Shown in pieces: positions 1-5,703 of a DNA stretch of 5,703 nucleotides. A model generated the notes under the pieces. That model saw only the letters and a list, made by a program, of their open reading frames with translations. It did no database searches and had not been told where the DNA came from. Position 1 is the stretch's first letter. Each line of letters opens with the position of its first letter. The translations under genes and the position numbers were made by a program. The stretch spans positions 1 to 5,703 of the forward strand of contig JAURMJ010000107.1 in NCBI GenBank assembly GCA_030830765.1, written 5' to 3'. This DNA comes from Quisquiliibacterium sp. (GTDB lineage: Bacteria; Pseudomonadota; Gammaproteobacteria; Burkholderiales; Burkholderiaceae_E).

Positions 1-513
1 CCCCATCAGTTTTCAGGCGGCATGCGCCAGCGCGTGATGATCGCGATGGCACTGTCCTGTAATCCACAGCTGCTGATTGCCGATGAACCGACGACAGCTC
101 TTGACGTCACGATCCAGGCGCAGATCCTGGATCTGATCAATGACCTGAAGGAGCGGCTCGGCATGGCCGTGATGCTGATCACGCACGCGATGGGCGTGGT
201 GGCTGAGAGCGCGCAGCGGGTCGTCGTCATGTATGCCGGTCGGGTTGTCGAAGAGGCTCCGGTGCGTGAGCTGTTCGGTTCGCCTCGGCATCCGTATACG
301 CAAGGGCTGATCCGCTCAATTCCCCGCATCGATACAGCTGCCGTGGAAAAGCGCCGGCTCGAAGCCATTCCCGGAACAGTGCCCCGCTTGGTGAATCCGC
401 CGCCAGGCTGCCGCTTTGCGGCGCGCTGCCCCCATGCGAGCGAGCGTTGCACCGCAAGCATGCCCGAATTGCGCGAGATCGCACCGGGTCACAAGGTCGC
501 CTGCGTGCTCTGA
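1..513 (+). CDS. Peptide-type ABC transporter ATP-binding protein, DppD/OppD-like (5' end missing)
   Basis: This is the C-terminal half of a cytoplasmic ATPase subunit that would power uptake of di- or oligopeptides, or related solutes, through a Dpp/Opp-type importer. The frame is open to the left edge, which cuts the gene just before the signature motif, so Walker A and the Q-loop lie outside. Visible in order are HQFSGGM with RQR (nt 4-33), Walker B LLIADEP with its catalytic Glu at nt 85-87, the D-loop TALD, and the H-loop His at nt 184-186. The C-terminal oligopeptide extension follows, with HPYT and four cysteines spaced CX5CX6CX17C. After the H-loop His the protein reads THAM, whereas the family usually has THDL. 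It ends with TGA 12 bp before the partner ATPase gene, so the two are almost certainly cotranscribed. Family assignment is secure. The transported substrate cannot be told from an ATPase, because dipeptide, oligopeptide, nickel and glutathione importers share this domain. Confidence 0.95.
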   Translation, partial: PHQFSGGMRQRVMIAMALSCNPQLLIADEPTTALDVTIQAQILDLINDLKERLGMAVMLITHAMGVVAESAQRVVVMYAGRVVEEAPVRELFGSPRHPYTQGLIRSIPRIDTAAVEKRRLEAIPGTVPRLVNPPPGCRFAARCPHASERCTASMPELREIAPGHKVACVL

Positions 514-517
514 AGGA
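513..517 (+). promoter_or_regulatory. Ribosome binding site of the second ATPase gene
   Basis: AAGGA begins on the last base of the upstream TGA stop and lies 8 nt before the ATG at 526. The second ATG at 532 would be 14 nt away, so this site favours 526 as the start. Overlap with the upstream stop suggests translational coupling of the two ATPase subunits, which are needed in equal amounts. Confidence 0.65.
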
Positions 518-525
518 CCCCGTCA

Positions 526-1524
526 ATGACAATGAGCACATCCCCTCAGACCGAAGTCGCACCGCTGCTGCGGGTCGAGAATCTGGTCAAGAAATTCCCG
601 ATCAAGGGCGGCCTGTTCGGGCGAATTGTCGATCATGTGCATGCGGTCGACGGGGTCAGCTTTGAGCTGAATGCCGGCGAGACGCTTGGCGTGGTCGGCG
701 AATCCGGGTGTGGAAAATCAACGACTGGCCGTTGCGTGCTGCGCCTGATTGAGCCGACCTCGGGCAAGGTCTGGTTCGAAGGTCAGGAAATGGGGGCAAT
801 GGACCGCGAAGGGCTGCGCGCACTGTGCCGGCAGATGCAGATTATTTTTCAGGATCCCTACGCCTCCCTGAATCCGCGCATGACGGTCGGCTCGATCATC
901 GGCGAGGCGCTGACCATTCACAAACTGGCCAGCTCACCCTCCGAATACGATGACCGGGTGGTGCACCTGCTGCGCACAGTGGGGTTACATCCCGATCACA
1001 GGCGTCGCTATCCCCATGAATTTTCGGGGGGTCAGCGCCAGCGTATTGGCATCGCGCGCGCACTGGCTGTCTCCCCACGGCTGCTGATCTGCGACGAGCC
1101 GGTGTCGGCGCTTGATGTCTCCATCCAGGCGCAGGTGATCAATCTACTCGAGGATCTGCAGGCAGAATTCGGGCTCACCTACATGTTCATCGCCCATGAC
1201 CTGTCAGTGGTCGAGCACATCAGCGACCGGGTTGCAGTGATGTATCTGGGGCGAATCGTCGAGATCGCGCCGGCTCGTGATCTGTACACAACGCCAAAGC
1301 ATCCGTACACCGAGGCCTTGCTGTCGGCAGTGCCGATTCCCGACCCGACCGTGAAACGACAGCGCATCGTGCTGCAGGGTGATGTGCCGAACCCGATTCA
1401 GCCACCGTCGGGATGCCACTTTCACCCGCGCTGCCCGCGAGCGAGCGAACGCTGCAAAGTGGAGACCCCGGTACTGCGCGAGGTGAGCCCTGGTCGACAG
1501 GCGGCCTGTCACCTGAACGATTGA
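526..1524 (+). CDS. Peptide-type ABC transporter ATP-binding protein, DppF/OppF-like
   Basis: This complete 332-residue protein has the usual length for the second ATPase of Dpp/Opp importers and would pair with the upstream subunit on the cytoplasmic face of the permease. All nucleotide-binding motifs are intact: Walker [10 protein letters not shown] (58-66), Q-loop Gln109 in FQDP, signature FSGGQ (166-170) followed by RQR, Walker B LLICDEP (186-192) with catalytic Glu191, D-loop SALD (194-197), and H-loop His224 in AHD. The C-terminal extension has [11 protein letters not shown] and then cysteines in the spacing CX5CX6CX17C, identical to the partner. Cysteines of this region bind an iron-sulfur cluster in at least one characterised mycobacterial Opp-type permease; binding here is inferred. 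The N-terminal KGGLFGR stretch before HAVDGVSF is typical of DppF/OppF rather than DppD. The start at 526 is supported by AAGGA 8 nt upstream. Substrate specificity is unknown without the binding-protein gene. Confidence 0.96.
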   Translation: MTMSTSPQTEVAPLLRVENLVKKFPIKGGLFGRIVDHVHAVDGVSFELNAGETLGVVGESGCGKSTTGRCVLRLIEPTSGKVWFEGQEMGAMDREGLRALCRQMQIIFQDPYASLNPRMTVGSIIGEALTIHKLASSPSEYDDRVVHLLRTVGLHPDHRRRYPHEFSGGQRQRIGIARALAVSPRLLICDEPVSALDVSIQAQVINLLEDLQAEFGLTYMFIAHDLSVVEHISDRVAVMYLGRIVEIAPARDLYTTPKHPYTEALLSAVPIPDPTVKRQRIVLQGDVPNPIQPPSGCHFHPRCPRASERCKVETPVLREVSPGRQAACHLND

Positions 1525-1545
1525 CTCGCCGAGCCTGCGGGCCGA

Positions 1546-1567
1546 GGCGCACACGCGCCCTGTTTTT
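1546..1567 (+). terminator. Possible weak intrinsic terminator after the ABC ATPase genes
   Basis: GGCGC (1546-1550) and GCGCC (1555-1559) form a perfect 5-bp GC stem around an ACAC loop. A CTG gap follows and then five T (1563-1567). It begins 22 bp after the ATPase stop, a sensible place for an operon end. The stem is short and three bases separate it from the T-run, so it may be leaky or fortuitous. Confidence 0.35.
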
Positions 1568-1678
1568 CATCAAGGCCTGGTGCTGACTCCGGGCTGAAAC
1601 ACCAAGACAGGTACGACCGGATTCTGACCCGAGATGCGGTCCCGCCGAATTCAATGAATGACCAGCCCGCCGACAGGC

Positions 1679-1685
1679 AAGGAGA
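1679..1685 (+). promoter_or_regulatory. Ribosome binding site of the SDR-fold gene
   Basis: AAGGAGA is a near-consensus Shine-Dalgarno sequence 6 nt before ATG 1692. Two closer-to-upstream ATGs (1654 and 1658) are in other frames, so 1692 is the start. The rest of the 1525-1691 spacer holds the possible terminator and no promoter hexamers that I can defend. Confidence 0.7.
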
Positions 1686-1691
1686 TCTGGA

Positions 1692-2420
1692 ATGAGCGAA
1701 AACAAAGCAATTCTCGTCATCGGCGCCGGTGACGCAACAGGCGGCGCAATCGCCCGACGCTTTGCCCGCGAGGGCTATATCGCCTGCGTGACGCGACGCA
1801 GTGCCGAGAAGCTTGAGCCGCTGCTGGCGCAGATCCGCGGCGATGGCGGACGGGCACACGGTTTCGGCAGCGACGCCCGTCAGGAAGAGGAAATGGTTGG
1901 GCTCATTGAGCGTATCGAGCGTGAGATCGCGCCCATCGAAGTAGCCGTTTTCAATATCGGCGGAAATGTGCGCTTCCCGATCACCGAGACCACCGCAAAG
2001 GTTTACTTCAAGGTTTGGGAGATGGCCTGCTTCGCTGGCTTTCTGATGGGCCGTGAAGCTGCCCGTGTGATGCTGCCGCGTGGCCGTGGCACGATTCTTT
2101 TCACCGGCGCGACCGCCAGCCTGCGCGGGCGCGACGGCTTTGCTGCCTTTGCTGGCGCCAAGCATGCGCTGAGAGCATTGGCGCAGAGCATGGCGCGCGA
2201 ACTTGGTCCCAAGGGTATCCATGTTGCGCATCCGGTGATCGATGGCGCGATCGATACCCCCTGGATCCGTGAAAATTTCCCTGAGCGCTATGCACTCAAG
2301 GAGAAGGACGGCATCCTGAATCCGGACAGCATCGCTGAAACATACTGGCAACTGCACTGCCAGCCACGCAACGCGTGGACCCATGAGATTGACCTGCGTC
2401 CTTGGTCAGAGCCGTGGTGA
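1692..2420 (+). CDS. SDR-fold protein with a degenerate catalytic tetrad
   Basis: This 242-residue protein has the length and Rossmann layout of a classical short-chain dehydrogenase/reductase and should be cytoplasmic. The dinucleotide-binding turn is GAGDATGGA (11-19), followed by Arg35-Arg36 after the second strand, which suggests NADP(H). NIGG (88-91) stands where NNAG is usual. The core active site is altered. Aligning LRG (144-146) with the common SDR pattern puts Ala140 at the catalytic Ser, Phe153 at the catalytic Tyr (FAGAK instead of YxxxK) and Cys113 at the helix-4 Asn; only Lys157 remains. The flanking sequence (GATASLRG, ARELGPKGIHVAH, DGAID, C-terminal DLRPW) is otherwise well ordered, which fits a conserved subfamily better than decay. 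From memory, related proteins also carry Phe here, but I could not check. Redox activity is therefore doubtful; binding of a cofactor or an acyl/CoA-type ligand is possible. It sits 68 bp upstream of the isomerase gene and probably shares its transcript. Confidence 0.9.
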   Translation: MSENKAILVIGAGDATGGAIARRFAREGYIACVTRRSAEKLEPLLAQIRGDGGRAHGFGSDARQEEEMVGLIERIEREIAPIEVAVFNIGGNVRFPITETTAKVYFKVWEMACFAGFLMGREAARVMLPRGRGTILFTGATASLRGRDGFAAFAGAKHALRALAQSMARELGPKGIHVAHPVIDGAIDTPWIRENFPERYALKEKDGILNPDSIAETYWQLHCQPRNAWTHEIDLRPWSEPW

Positions 2421-2477
2421 GAGGGTCTGGTCACCGAACGAGTCTGAGCAATCAACCATCAGCCAAGCTGACCCAGC

Positions 2478-2481
2478 GGAG
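2478..2481 (+). promoter_or_regulatory. Ribosome binding site fixing the isomerase start
   Basis: GGAG lies 7 nt before the ATG at 2489. The frame is open further upstream to a TTG at 2402, but that start would overlap the SDR gene and add 29 residues with no family resemblance. The homologous part begins right after Met2489 (KPVHVEFLFDFGSP), so the ATG is preferred. Confidence 0.65.
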
Positions 2482-2488
2482 CAACTTC

Positions 2489-3106
2489 ATGTCGAAGCCT
2501 GTCCATGTGGAATTTCTATTTGATTTCGGCAGCCCTAACGCCTATCTGTGTCACAAGGTAATCCCGGCGATTGAGGCCCGTACTGGCGTGAAGTTCCACT
2601 ACATCCCGATTCTGCTCGGCGGGCTGTTCAAACTGGCCAATAATCGATCTCCAGCCGAAGCATTTGCCGGTATTCCGAACAAGCGCGCCTATGACAAGCT
2701 GGAGGTTGCCCGCTTTGTCGCGCGGCACAAGCTGGACCAGTACCGCTTCAATCCGAACTTCCCGGTCAACACCTTGAAGATCATGCGTGGGGCCTGTGCA
2801 GCGCAGAAGTTGGGCTGCTTTGAGCAATACGTCGCAACGGTTTACGCGGCCATGTGGGAGCAGGAAGAGAATATGGCTGAGGACACCGTGATCGCAGCCA
2901 GGCTCAGCCACGCAGGTCTGGATGCGCAGGCCATCATGACGGCATCCCAGGACCCCGATGTCAAAGCCATGCTGCTGGCCAATACAGAATCGGCCCATGC
3001 CCGTGGCGCCTTCGGGTCACCAAGCTTCTTTGGCAACGGCGAAATCTATTTCGGCAAAGACCGCTTGCGGGATGTCGAGGACGAGATCGTCCGCATGCAG
3101 GGCTGA
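2489..3106 (+). CDS. 2-hydroxychromene-2-carboxylate isomerase family protein (kappa-GST/DsbA-like fold)
   Basis: This 205-residue cytoplasmic protein matches the usual length of the HCCA isomerase family, a kappa-class glutathione-transferase relative with a helical insert in a thioredoxin fold. Characterised members use glutathione to isomerise 2-hydroxychromene-2-carboxylate in naphthalene breakdown. Seen here are strand-turn FLFDFGSPNAYL with the glutathione-activating Ser at position 15, the PILLGGLFK segment (40-48), NPNFPVNT (88-95), a long helical middle region containing AMWEQEENM (121-129), and the cis-proline loop GSPSF with Pro178 before FFGNGEIYFGKDRL. The catalytic Ser replaces the CxxC of true DsbA oxidoreductases, and no signal peptide is present, so periplasmic disulfide exchange is unlikely. 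No aromatic ring-cleavage genes are in the window, so HCCA itself may not be the substrate; many family members act on unknown compounds. The gene ends 149 bp from the end of the oppositely oriented sulfatase gene. Confidence 0.9.
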   Translation: MSKPVHVEFLFDFGSPNAYLCHKVIPAIEARTGVKFHYIPILLGGLFKLANNRSPAEAFAGIPNKRAYDKLEVARFVARHKLDQYRFNPNFPVNTLKIMRGACAAQKLGCFEQYVATVYAAMWEQEENMAEDTVIAARLSHAGLDAQAIMTASQDPDVKAMLLANTESAHARGAFGSPSFFGNGEIYFGKDRLRDVEDEIVRMQG

Positions 3107-3255
3107 GTGAGCGATACCGCAGGAAGGGGCTGAGCACGCAAGATCGCCAGATCGACCCGAGGTCGGGACTGACGCCCCGCACGCCCCGAACCCATCATGA
3201 CCGATCGGATCAATCTTTGGCATGGACCGCGCTCAGCGACCAGTCCAACCCCAGG
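3107..3255. other. Convergent intergenic spacer with weak hairpins
   Basis: This gap lies between the stops of the isomerase (rightward) and sulfatase (leftward) genes. CGACC-CGA-GGTCG (3153-3165) is a perfect 5-bp stem with a 3-nt loop, and TGGAC (3223-3227) pairs with GTCCA (3243-3247) across a 15-nt loop. Neither is followed by a T-run on either strand, so I do not call an intrinsic terminator. ACGCCCC occurs twice (3172-3178 and 3181-3187). No credible gene is seen. Confidence 0.4.
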
Positions 3256-4647
3256 TCAGCTGCCTTTTTCGACCGAGGAAGCAGCGGGCCGATACTCATC
3301 GGGTGCGCCGGGCGGAATCGGCGGAAACTTCGCCAGAGACTGCTGAAAGGCCATCACCATCTTACGCATCGGACCGCGTACCCAACCCTGCGAGGAACCA
3401 ACCTCAGTTTCCTCCTTCGGGTCCTGCACGAGATTGAACAGGTAGGGTGTCTCGAGGTGAATCGGCCCGGCATTGGGCTCAACTTCCCAGATGTAATGCA
3501 TCTTCCAGTCGCGCCATTTCACAGCCCGCAACTCGGATTTAATGTAATAGACAAAACCTTCGCGAGGGCTCTTATCGTGCCGACCACATAAAAAGTCGGT
3601 CTGATCGAGACCGTCGATCGGGCGATCATCGGGTAGGGCGGCGCCGGCAATCTTAGCAATCGTCGGATACAGATCGACCACGTGAACGATCTCGTTGGTG
3701 ACCTGGGCAGGTGCGACATGCCCGGGCCAGCGAACGATCAGCGGCACGCGAAGCGCGCCTTCCATCGACGTGTGATAGGTGCCGGTCCACATGCCGGCGG
3801 AACCCCGCCAGGGCCGCCGGAACTCCGGGCCGTTATCGCTGGCAAAGATGAACACGGTGTTGTCATCCAGACCGCAGTCACTGACCACATCCAGAATCTG
3901 CCCGACCCGTGCATCCATCTCGACCAGCGAATCGGCGAACTCGCCCTTGCCGGTACGCCCTTCGAAGTCCCGATGCGGCAGGGTTGGATAGTGCAGCTGC
4001 GTCAGCGGCACGTACAGAAAGAACGGCTTGTCGCCCGAGGCCTGCTGGCGGATGAAGTCACAGCTCATGCGCGTCAGATCGCCATCGATGCGCCGACGCA
4101 TCTCCAGATCGTAGGGCTCGGATTTCTCGGCGGTCTGGCCGCGCCGCCCCTGCATCACATAAGGGACATCGACAACCGTCGGATCAAAGCCGATCGACTC
4201 AGTGAACAATGATTCATTCGTCGTGCGGGGAATCCCGTACCAGTCATCAAAACCACGATCGTTCGGATAGCGGCCAGGACGATCGCCCAGATGCCATTTG
4301 CCGTACATCGCCGTCGCGTAACCGGCATCATGAAGCAGCTCGGCCAGCGTCCGTTCCCACGGATGAATACCCTGGGGCAGGCCAGCGGGTACCGATTGCA
4401 GAGCGCCGGTGCGGATCGGATGACGACCGGTCATCAGCGCCGAGCGAGTCGGCACGCAATCGCTCTCAACATTGAAATTCAGGAATCGCATCCCCTGCTC
4501 GGCCAGGGCATCGATCCGCGGTGTTGGTGCACCGCGCAAAGCGCCGCCGCCGTAGCAGCCGAGCTCGCCCCAGCCGAGATTGTCAGCAAGGATCAGGACG
4601 ATGTTCGGCTGCCCGGTTTTCATCACTGCGGTCTGCTGTTGATTCAT
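3256..4647 (-). CDS. Type I (formylglycine) sulfatase-family hydrolase, probably cytoplasmic
   Basis: This 463-residue protein belongs to the alkaline-phosphatase-fold sulfatases, which hydrolyse sulfate esters. Cys64 lies in CVPTR (64-68), the CxPxR site that a formylglycine-generating enzyme converts to the catalytic residue, followed by SALMTGRHPIRTG. Predicted metal ligands are Asp22-Asn23 (ADNLGWG) and Asp271-Asn272 (SDNGPE). Lys117 and His119 in GKWHLGD and His219 in TQLHYP fit the substrate pocket. The first metal pair is Asp-Asn, where Asp-Asp is commoner. The usual GK...EGG segment reads TGTYHTSMEGALRVP, so the expected Lys is replaced by Tyr291 or shifted. The N-terminus is polar and runs directly into the first strand PNIVLILAD, with no signal peptide, so it should act on an imported or internal substrate. 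A phosphonate- or phosphate-ester hydrolase of the same superfamily is an alternative. Start choice between Met1 (4647) and Met9 (4623) is open, since neither has a strong ribosome binding site. The M24 gene lies 95 bp upstream. Confidence 0.93.
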   Translation of the reverse strand: MNQQQTAVMKTGQPNIVLILADNLGWGELGCYGGGALRGAPTPRIDALAEQGMRFLNFNVESDCVPTRSALMTGRHPIRTGALQSVPAGLPQGIHPWERTLAELLHDAGYATAMYGKWHLGDRPGRYPNDRGFDDWYGIPRTTNESLFTESIGFDPTVVDVPYVMQGRRGQTAEKSEPYDLEMRRRIDGDLTRMSCDFIRQQASGDKPFFLYVPLTQLHYPTLPHRDFEGRTGKGEFADSLVEMDARVGQILDVVSDCGLDDNTVFIFASDNGPEFRRPWRGSAGMWTGTYHTSMEGALRVPLIVRWPGHVAPAQVTNEIVHVVDLYPTIAKIAGAALPDDRPIDGLDQTDFLCGRHDKSPREGFVYYIKSELRAVKWRDWKMHYIWEVEPNAGPIHLETPYLFNLVQDPKEETEVGSSQGWVRGPMRKMVMAFQQSLAKFPPIPPGAPDEYRPAASSVEKGS

Positions 4648-4674
4648 CTTGATCGGCTTTCAGAGTGACAACGG

Positions 4675-4703
4675 ATTACAAATGGAAAACTGCACAATTG
4701 CAG
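4675..4703 (-). promoter_or_regulatory. Possible sigma-70-type promoter of the sulfatase gene
   Basis: On the minus strand TGTAAT (4680-4675) matches five of six bases of the -10 consensus. Exactly 17 bp upstream, CTGCAA (4703-4698) matches three of six -35 bases. Transcription would start about 20 nt before the ATG at 4647. The -35 match is weak, so the site is only a candidate, and the gene could instead be read through from the M24 gene. Confidence 0.3.
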
Positions 4704-4704
4704 T
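4689..4704. repeat. Inverted repeat overlapping the candidate -35 of the sulfatase gene
   Basis: ACTGCA-CAAT-TGCAGT has perfect 6-bp arms around a 4-nt centre. It covers the candidate -35 hexamer, as a repressor operator would, and could also fold as a small RNA hairpin. There is no T-run next to it to make a terminator for the M24 gene. Chance occurrence cannot be excluded. Confidence 0.35.
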
Positions 4705-4737
4705 CTCAGAATCGGCTGCAGCATCGGCATCGAACGG

Positions 4738-4752
4738 TCCGATCAGATCGGA
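4738..4752. repeat. 15-bp palindrome across the M24 stop codon
   Basis: TCCGATC-A-GATCGGA has perfect 7-bp arms around one central base and includes the TGA stop of the M24 gene (complement at 4743-4745). The centre is too short for a good RNA hairpin without opening the innermost pairs. It contains two GATC sites. Its role, if any, is unknown. Confidence 0.3.
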
Positions 4753-5703
4753 TCAAAACCCCAGGAGAACAAGGGCTTGCCGCCCTGCTCGGTCACGTGG
4801 ACCACGTCTTCGAGCCACCAGCGTTCCCGCTGGCCGCCCGGCACCAGCAGGTGCATCGGTACCACCATGCCGGCCTCCAACGTCCAGTCAGCATTCGACT
4901 GGCCATCGGCCCGCTGGATCGGGACATCCATATGCGACAGACCCAGCCCGTGGAAGAAGGTAATCGTCGAGTCCGCATCGGGGTGACCCGCCTTACGATA
5001 GGTGTCACGCGACAGCCGCTGCAACTCGCTGATCCGGGCGCCAGGGCGCATCGCCTGCAGCATCGTCTCAGCGACCACCGCCGTGGCACGCGCATTACGC
5101 AAGCCTTCGGGCGTAGGGTCGGCCCCTGCAACCCAGGTCTTTCCGCCGTCCCAGCAATACAGATCGAGCGTGCCATGGCAGTCGAACATCACGTGCGTGC
5201 CGGTGGAGACCAGATCCTGCTCTCTCCCAGTCTGCAGGGTGATTGCCGCATCGCCACCGGGCGGATGCCCCCAGACCATCCCACCGGGATCTCGCACAAA
5301 TCCGCCAAGCGCAAGCACCGATTCATCGTAGACGCGGGTAAAGTCAGCCCAGGTCATTTTAGGATCCCAGCGTGAGACAGCTGTGCGGATCGCCGTCTCG
5401 TTCAGAGCTGTCGCAGATTTCAGGCGCTCAATTTCGCCCGCCGTCTTGATCGACCGCGTATCCATCATGCAGTCGTAGGCATCGGCCAGACAGGAAGCAG
5501 GCAGTCCAAGACGCATGCCGTAGCCCAGATCATCAAAGCCCAGGCGTTTACCCTCCAGCCCAAGGTCACGGATTGCACCCAGCACGCAGGCCTTCATGTC
5601 GAAGGCGAAATTGCGCCGGGAGCGCTCGACCCATTCAACCCCCTTGCCGGTCGCGGGAATGAAGCGATCGATGTCCTCTCGGGTCGGCGGGATGTCCAAC
5701 GGC
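4743..5703 (-). CDS. M24-family (creatinase/Xaa-Pro peptidase-like) protein, N-terminus missing
   Basis: The frame is open to the right edge, leaving about 319 C-terminal residues: the tail of the creatinase-type N-terminal domain and the whole pita-bread M24 domain. Counting the codon at 5697-5699 as residue 1, the linker SIKTAGEIERLKSA (83-96) is typical of the domain boundary. The expected metal ligands are Asp173 (MFDCHG), Asp184 (CWDGGKT), His250 (FFHGLGL) and Glu297 (WLEDVV). The remaining ligand, normally Glu in GMxxxxEP, is His283 in GMVVPMHLLVPG. His256 (SHMD) matches a second conserved active-site His. M24 enzymes include aminopeptidase P, prolidase, creatinase (which needs no metal) and the DMSP lyase DddP, so a peptidase role is not certain. 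No signal peptide can be judged because the start is outside. A substrate delivered by the nearby peptide importer is an attractive inference. It is followed downstream by the sulfatase gene on the same strand. Confidence 0.88.
   Translation of the reverse strand, partial: PLDIPPTREDIDRFIPATGKGVEWVERSRRNFAFDMKACVLGAIRDLGLEGKRLGFDDLGYGMRLGLPASCLADAYDCMMDTRSIKTAGEIERLKSATALNETAIRTAVSRWDPKMTWADFTRVYDESVLALGGFVRDPGGMVWGHPPGGDAAITLQTGREQDLVSTGTHVMFDCHGTLDLYCWDGGKTWVAGADPTPEGLRNARATAVVAETMLQAMRPGARISELQRLSRDTYRKAGHPDADSTITFFHGLGLSHMDVPIQRADGQSNADWTLEAGMVVPMHLLVPGGQRERWWLEDVVHVTEQGGKPLFSWGFDPI

Noticed and set aside
1509..2384. Long open frame on the minus strand opposite the SDR-fold gene (291 codons)
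   Set aside because: It lies entirely antisense to a clear SDR-fold gene, has no recognisable domain, and long antisense frames are expected from GC-rich codon use.
2402..2488. Longer isomerase starting at TTG 2402
   Set aside because: It would overlap the SDR gene, and the extra residues do not resemble the family. The ATG at 2489 has a GGAG site 7 nt upstream and starts right at the conserved N-terminal strand.
2489..3106. Isomerase-family gene as a DsbA disulfide oxidoreductase
   Set aside because: There is no CxxC; the active-site position is Ser15 in GSP, and there is no signal peptide.
3153..3165. Hairpin CGACC-CGA-GGTCG as a terminator of the isomerase gene
   Set aside because: The stem is only 5 bp and no T-run follows on either strand.
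3682..4212. Open frame on the plus strand opposite the sulfatase gene (176 codons)
   Set aside because: It is antisense to a complete sulfatase, and its translation is low in recognisable structure.
4665..5375. Open frame on the plus strand opposite the M24 gene (236 codons)
   Set aside because: The minus strand carries a well-supported M24 domain with its metal ligands; the plus-strand translation shows no family motif.
4743..5703. M24 gene as the DMSP lyase DddP
   Set aside because: DddP is an M24-fold enzyme with an extra Asp in a D-x-D metal motif. Here the corresponding stretch is FDCHG, with no second Asp two residues away, so the assignment is not supported.

Overview
This GC-rich window carries six protein-coding genes, two of them cut by the window edges. 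Gene families, strong purine-rich ribosome binding sites and a small-molecule catabolic gene mix suggest a heterotrophic proteobacterium (Pseudomonadota). The sequence alone does not fix the genus. No rRNA, tRNA, CRISPR array, insertion sequence, integrase or attachment site was seen.

Left part, rightward. The 3' end of a DppD/OppD-type ATPase gene (1-513) is followed 12 bp later by a complete DppF/OppF-type ATPase gene (526-1524). These are the two ATP-hydrolysing subunits of a peptide-type ABC importer whose permease and binding-protein genes presumably lie upstream, outside the window. A possible weak terminator follows. After a 167-bp spacer come a short-chain dehydrogenase/reductase (SDR)-fold protein (1692-2420) and, 68 bp later, a kappa-class thioredoxin-fold protein of the 2-hydroxychromene-2-carboxylate isomerase family (2489-3106).

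Right part, leftward. An M24-fold (creatinase/Xaa-Pro peptidase-like) gene enters from the right edge (5703-4743). A 95-bp gap with a dyad and a possible promoter separates it from a type I sulfatase gene (4647-3256). The two gene blocks converge on a 149-bp spacer (3107-3255) that holds only weak hairpins.

How they may work together: the importer would bring in peptides or other small polar molecules. The M24 enzyme could cleave peptide-like or amidino substrates in the cytoplasm. The sulfatase, which has no visible signal peptide, could remove sulfate or a related ester inside the cell. The SDR/isomerase pair looks like part of an acid or aromatic degradation module. This joint role is inference from proximity.

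The most interesting points are enzymes with altered active sites. The SDR-fold protein lacks three of the four classical catalytic residues and keeps only the Lys. The M24 protein has His where a metal-binding Glu is expected. The sulfatase has Asp-Asn instead of Asp-Asp and lacks the usual active-site Lys near its conserved Glu-Gly motif. I see no convincing evidence of a wholly new multi-gene system.
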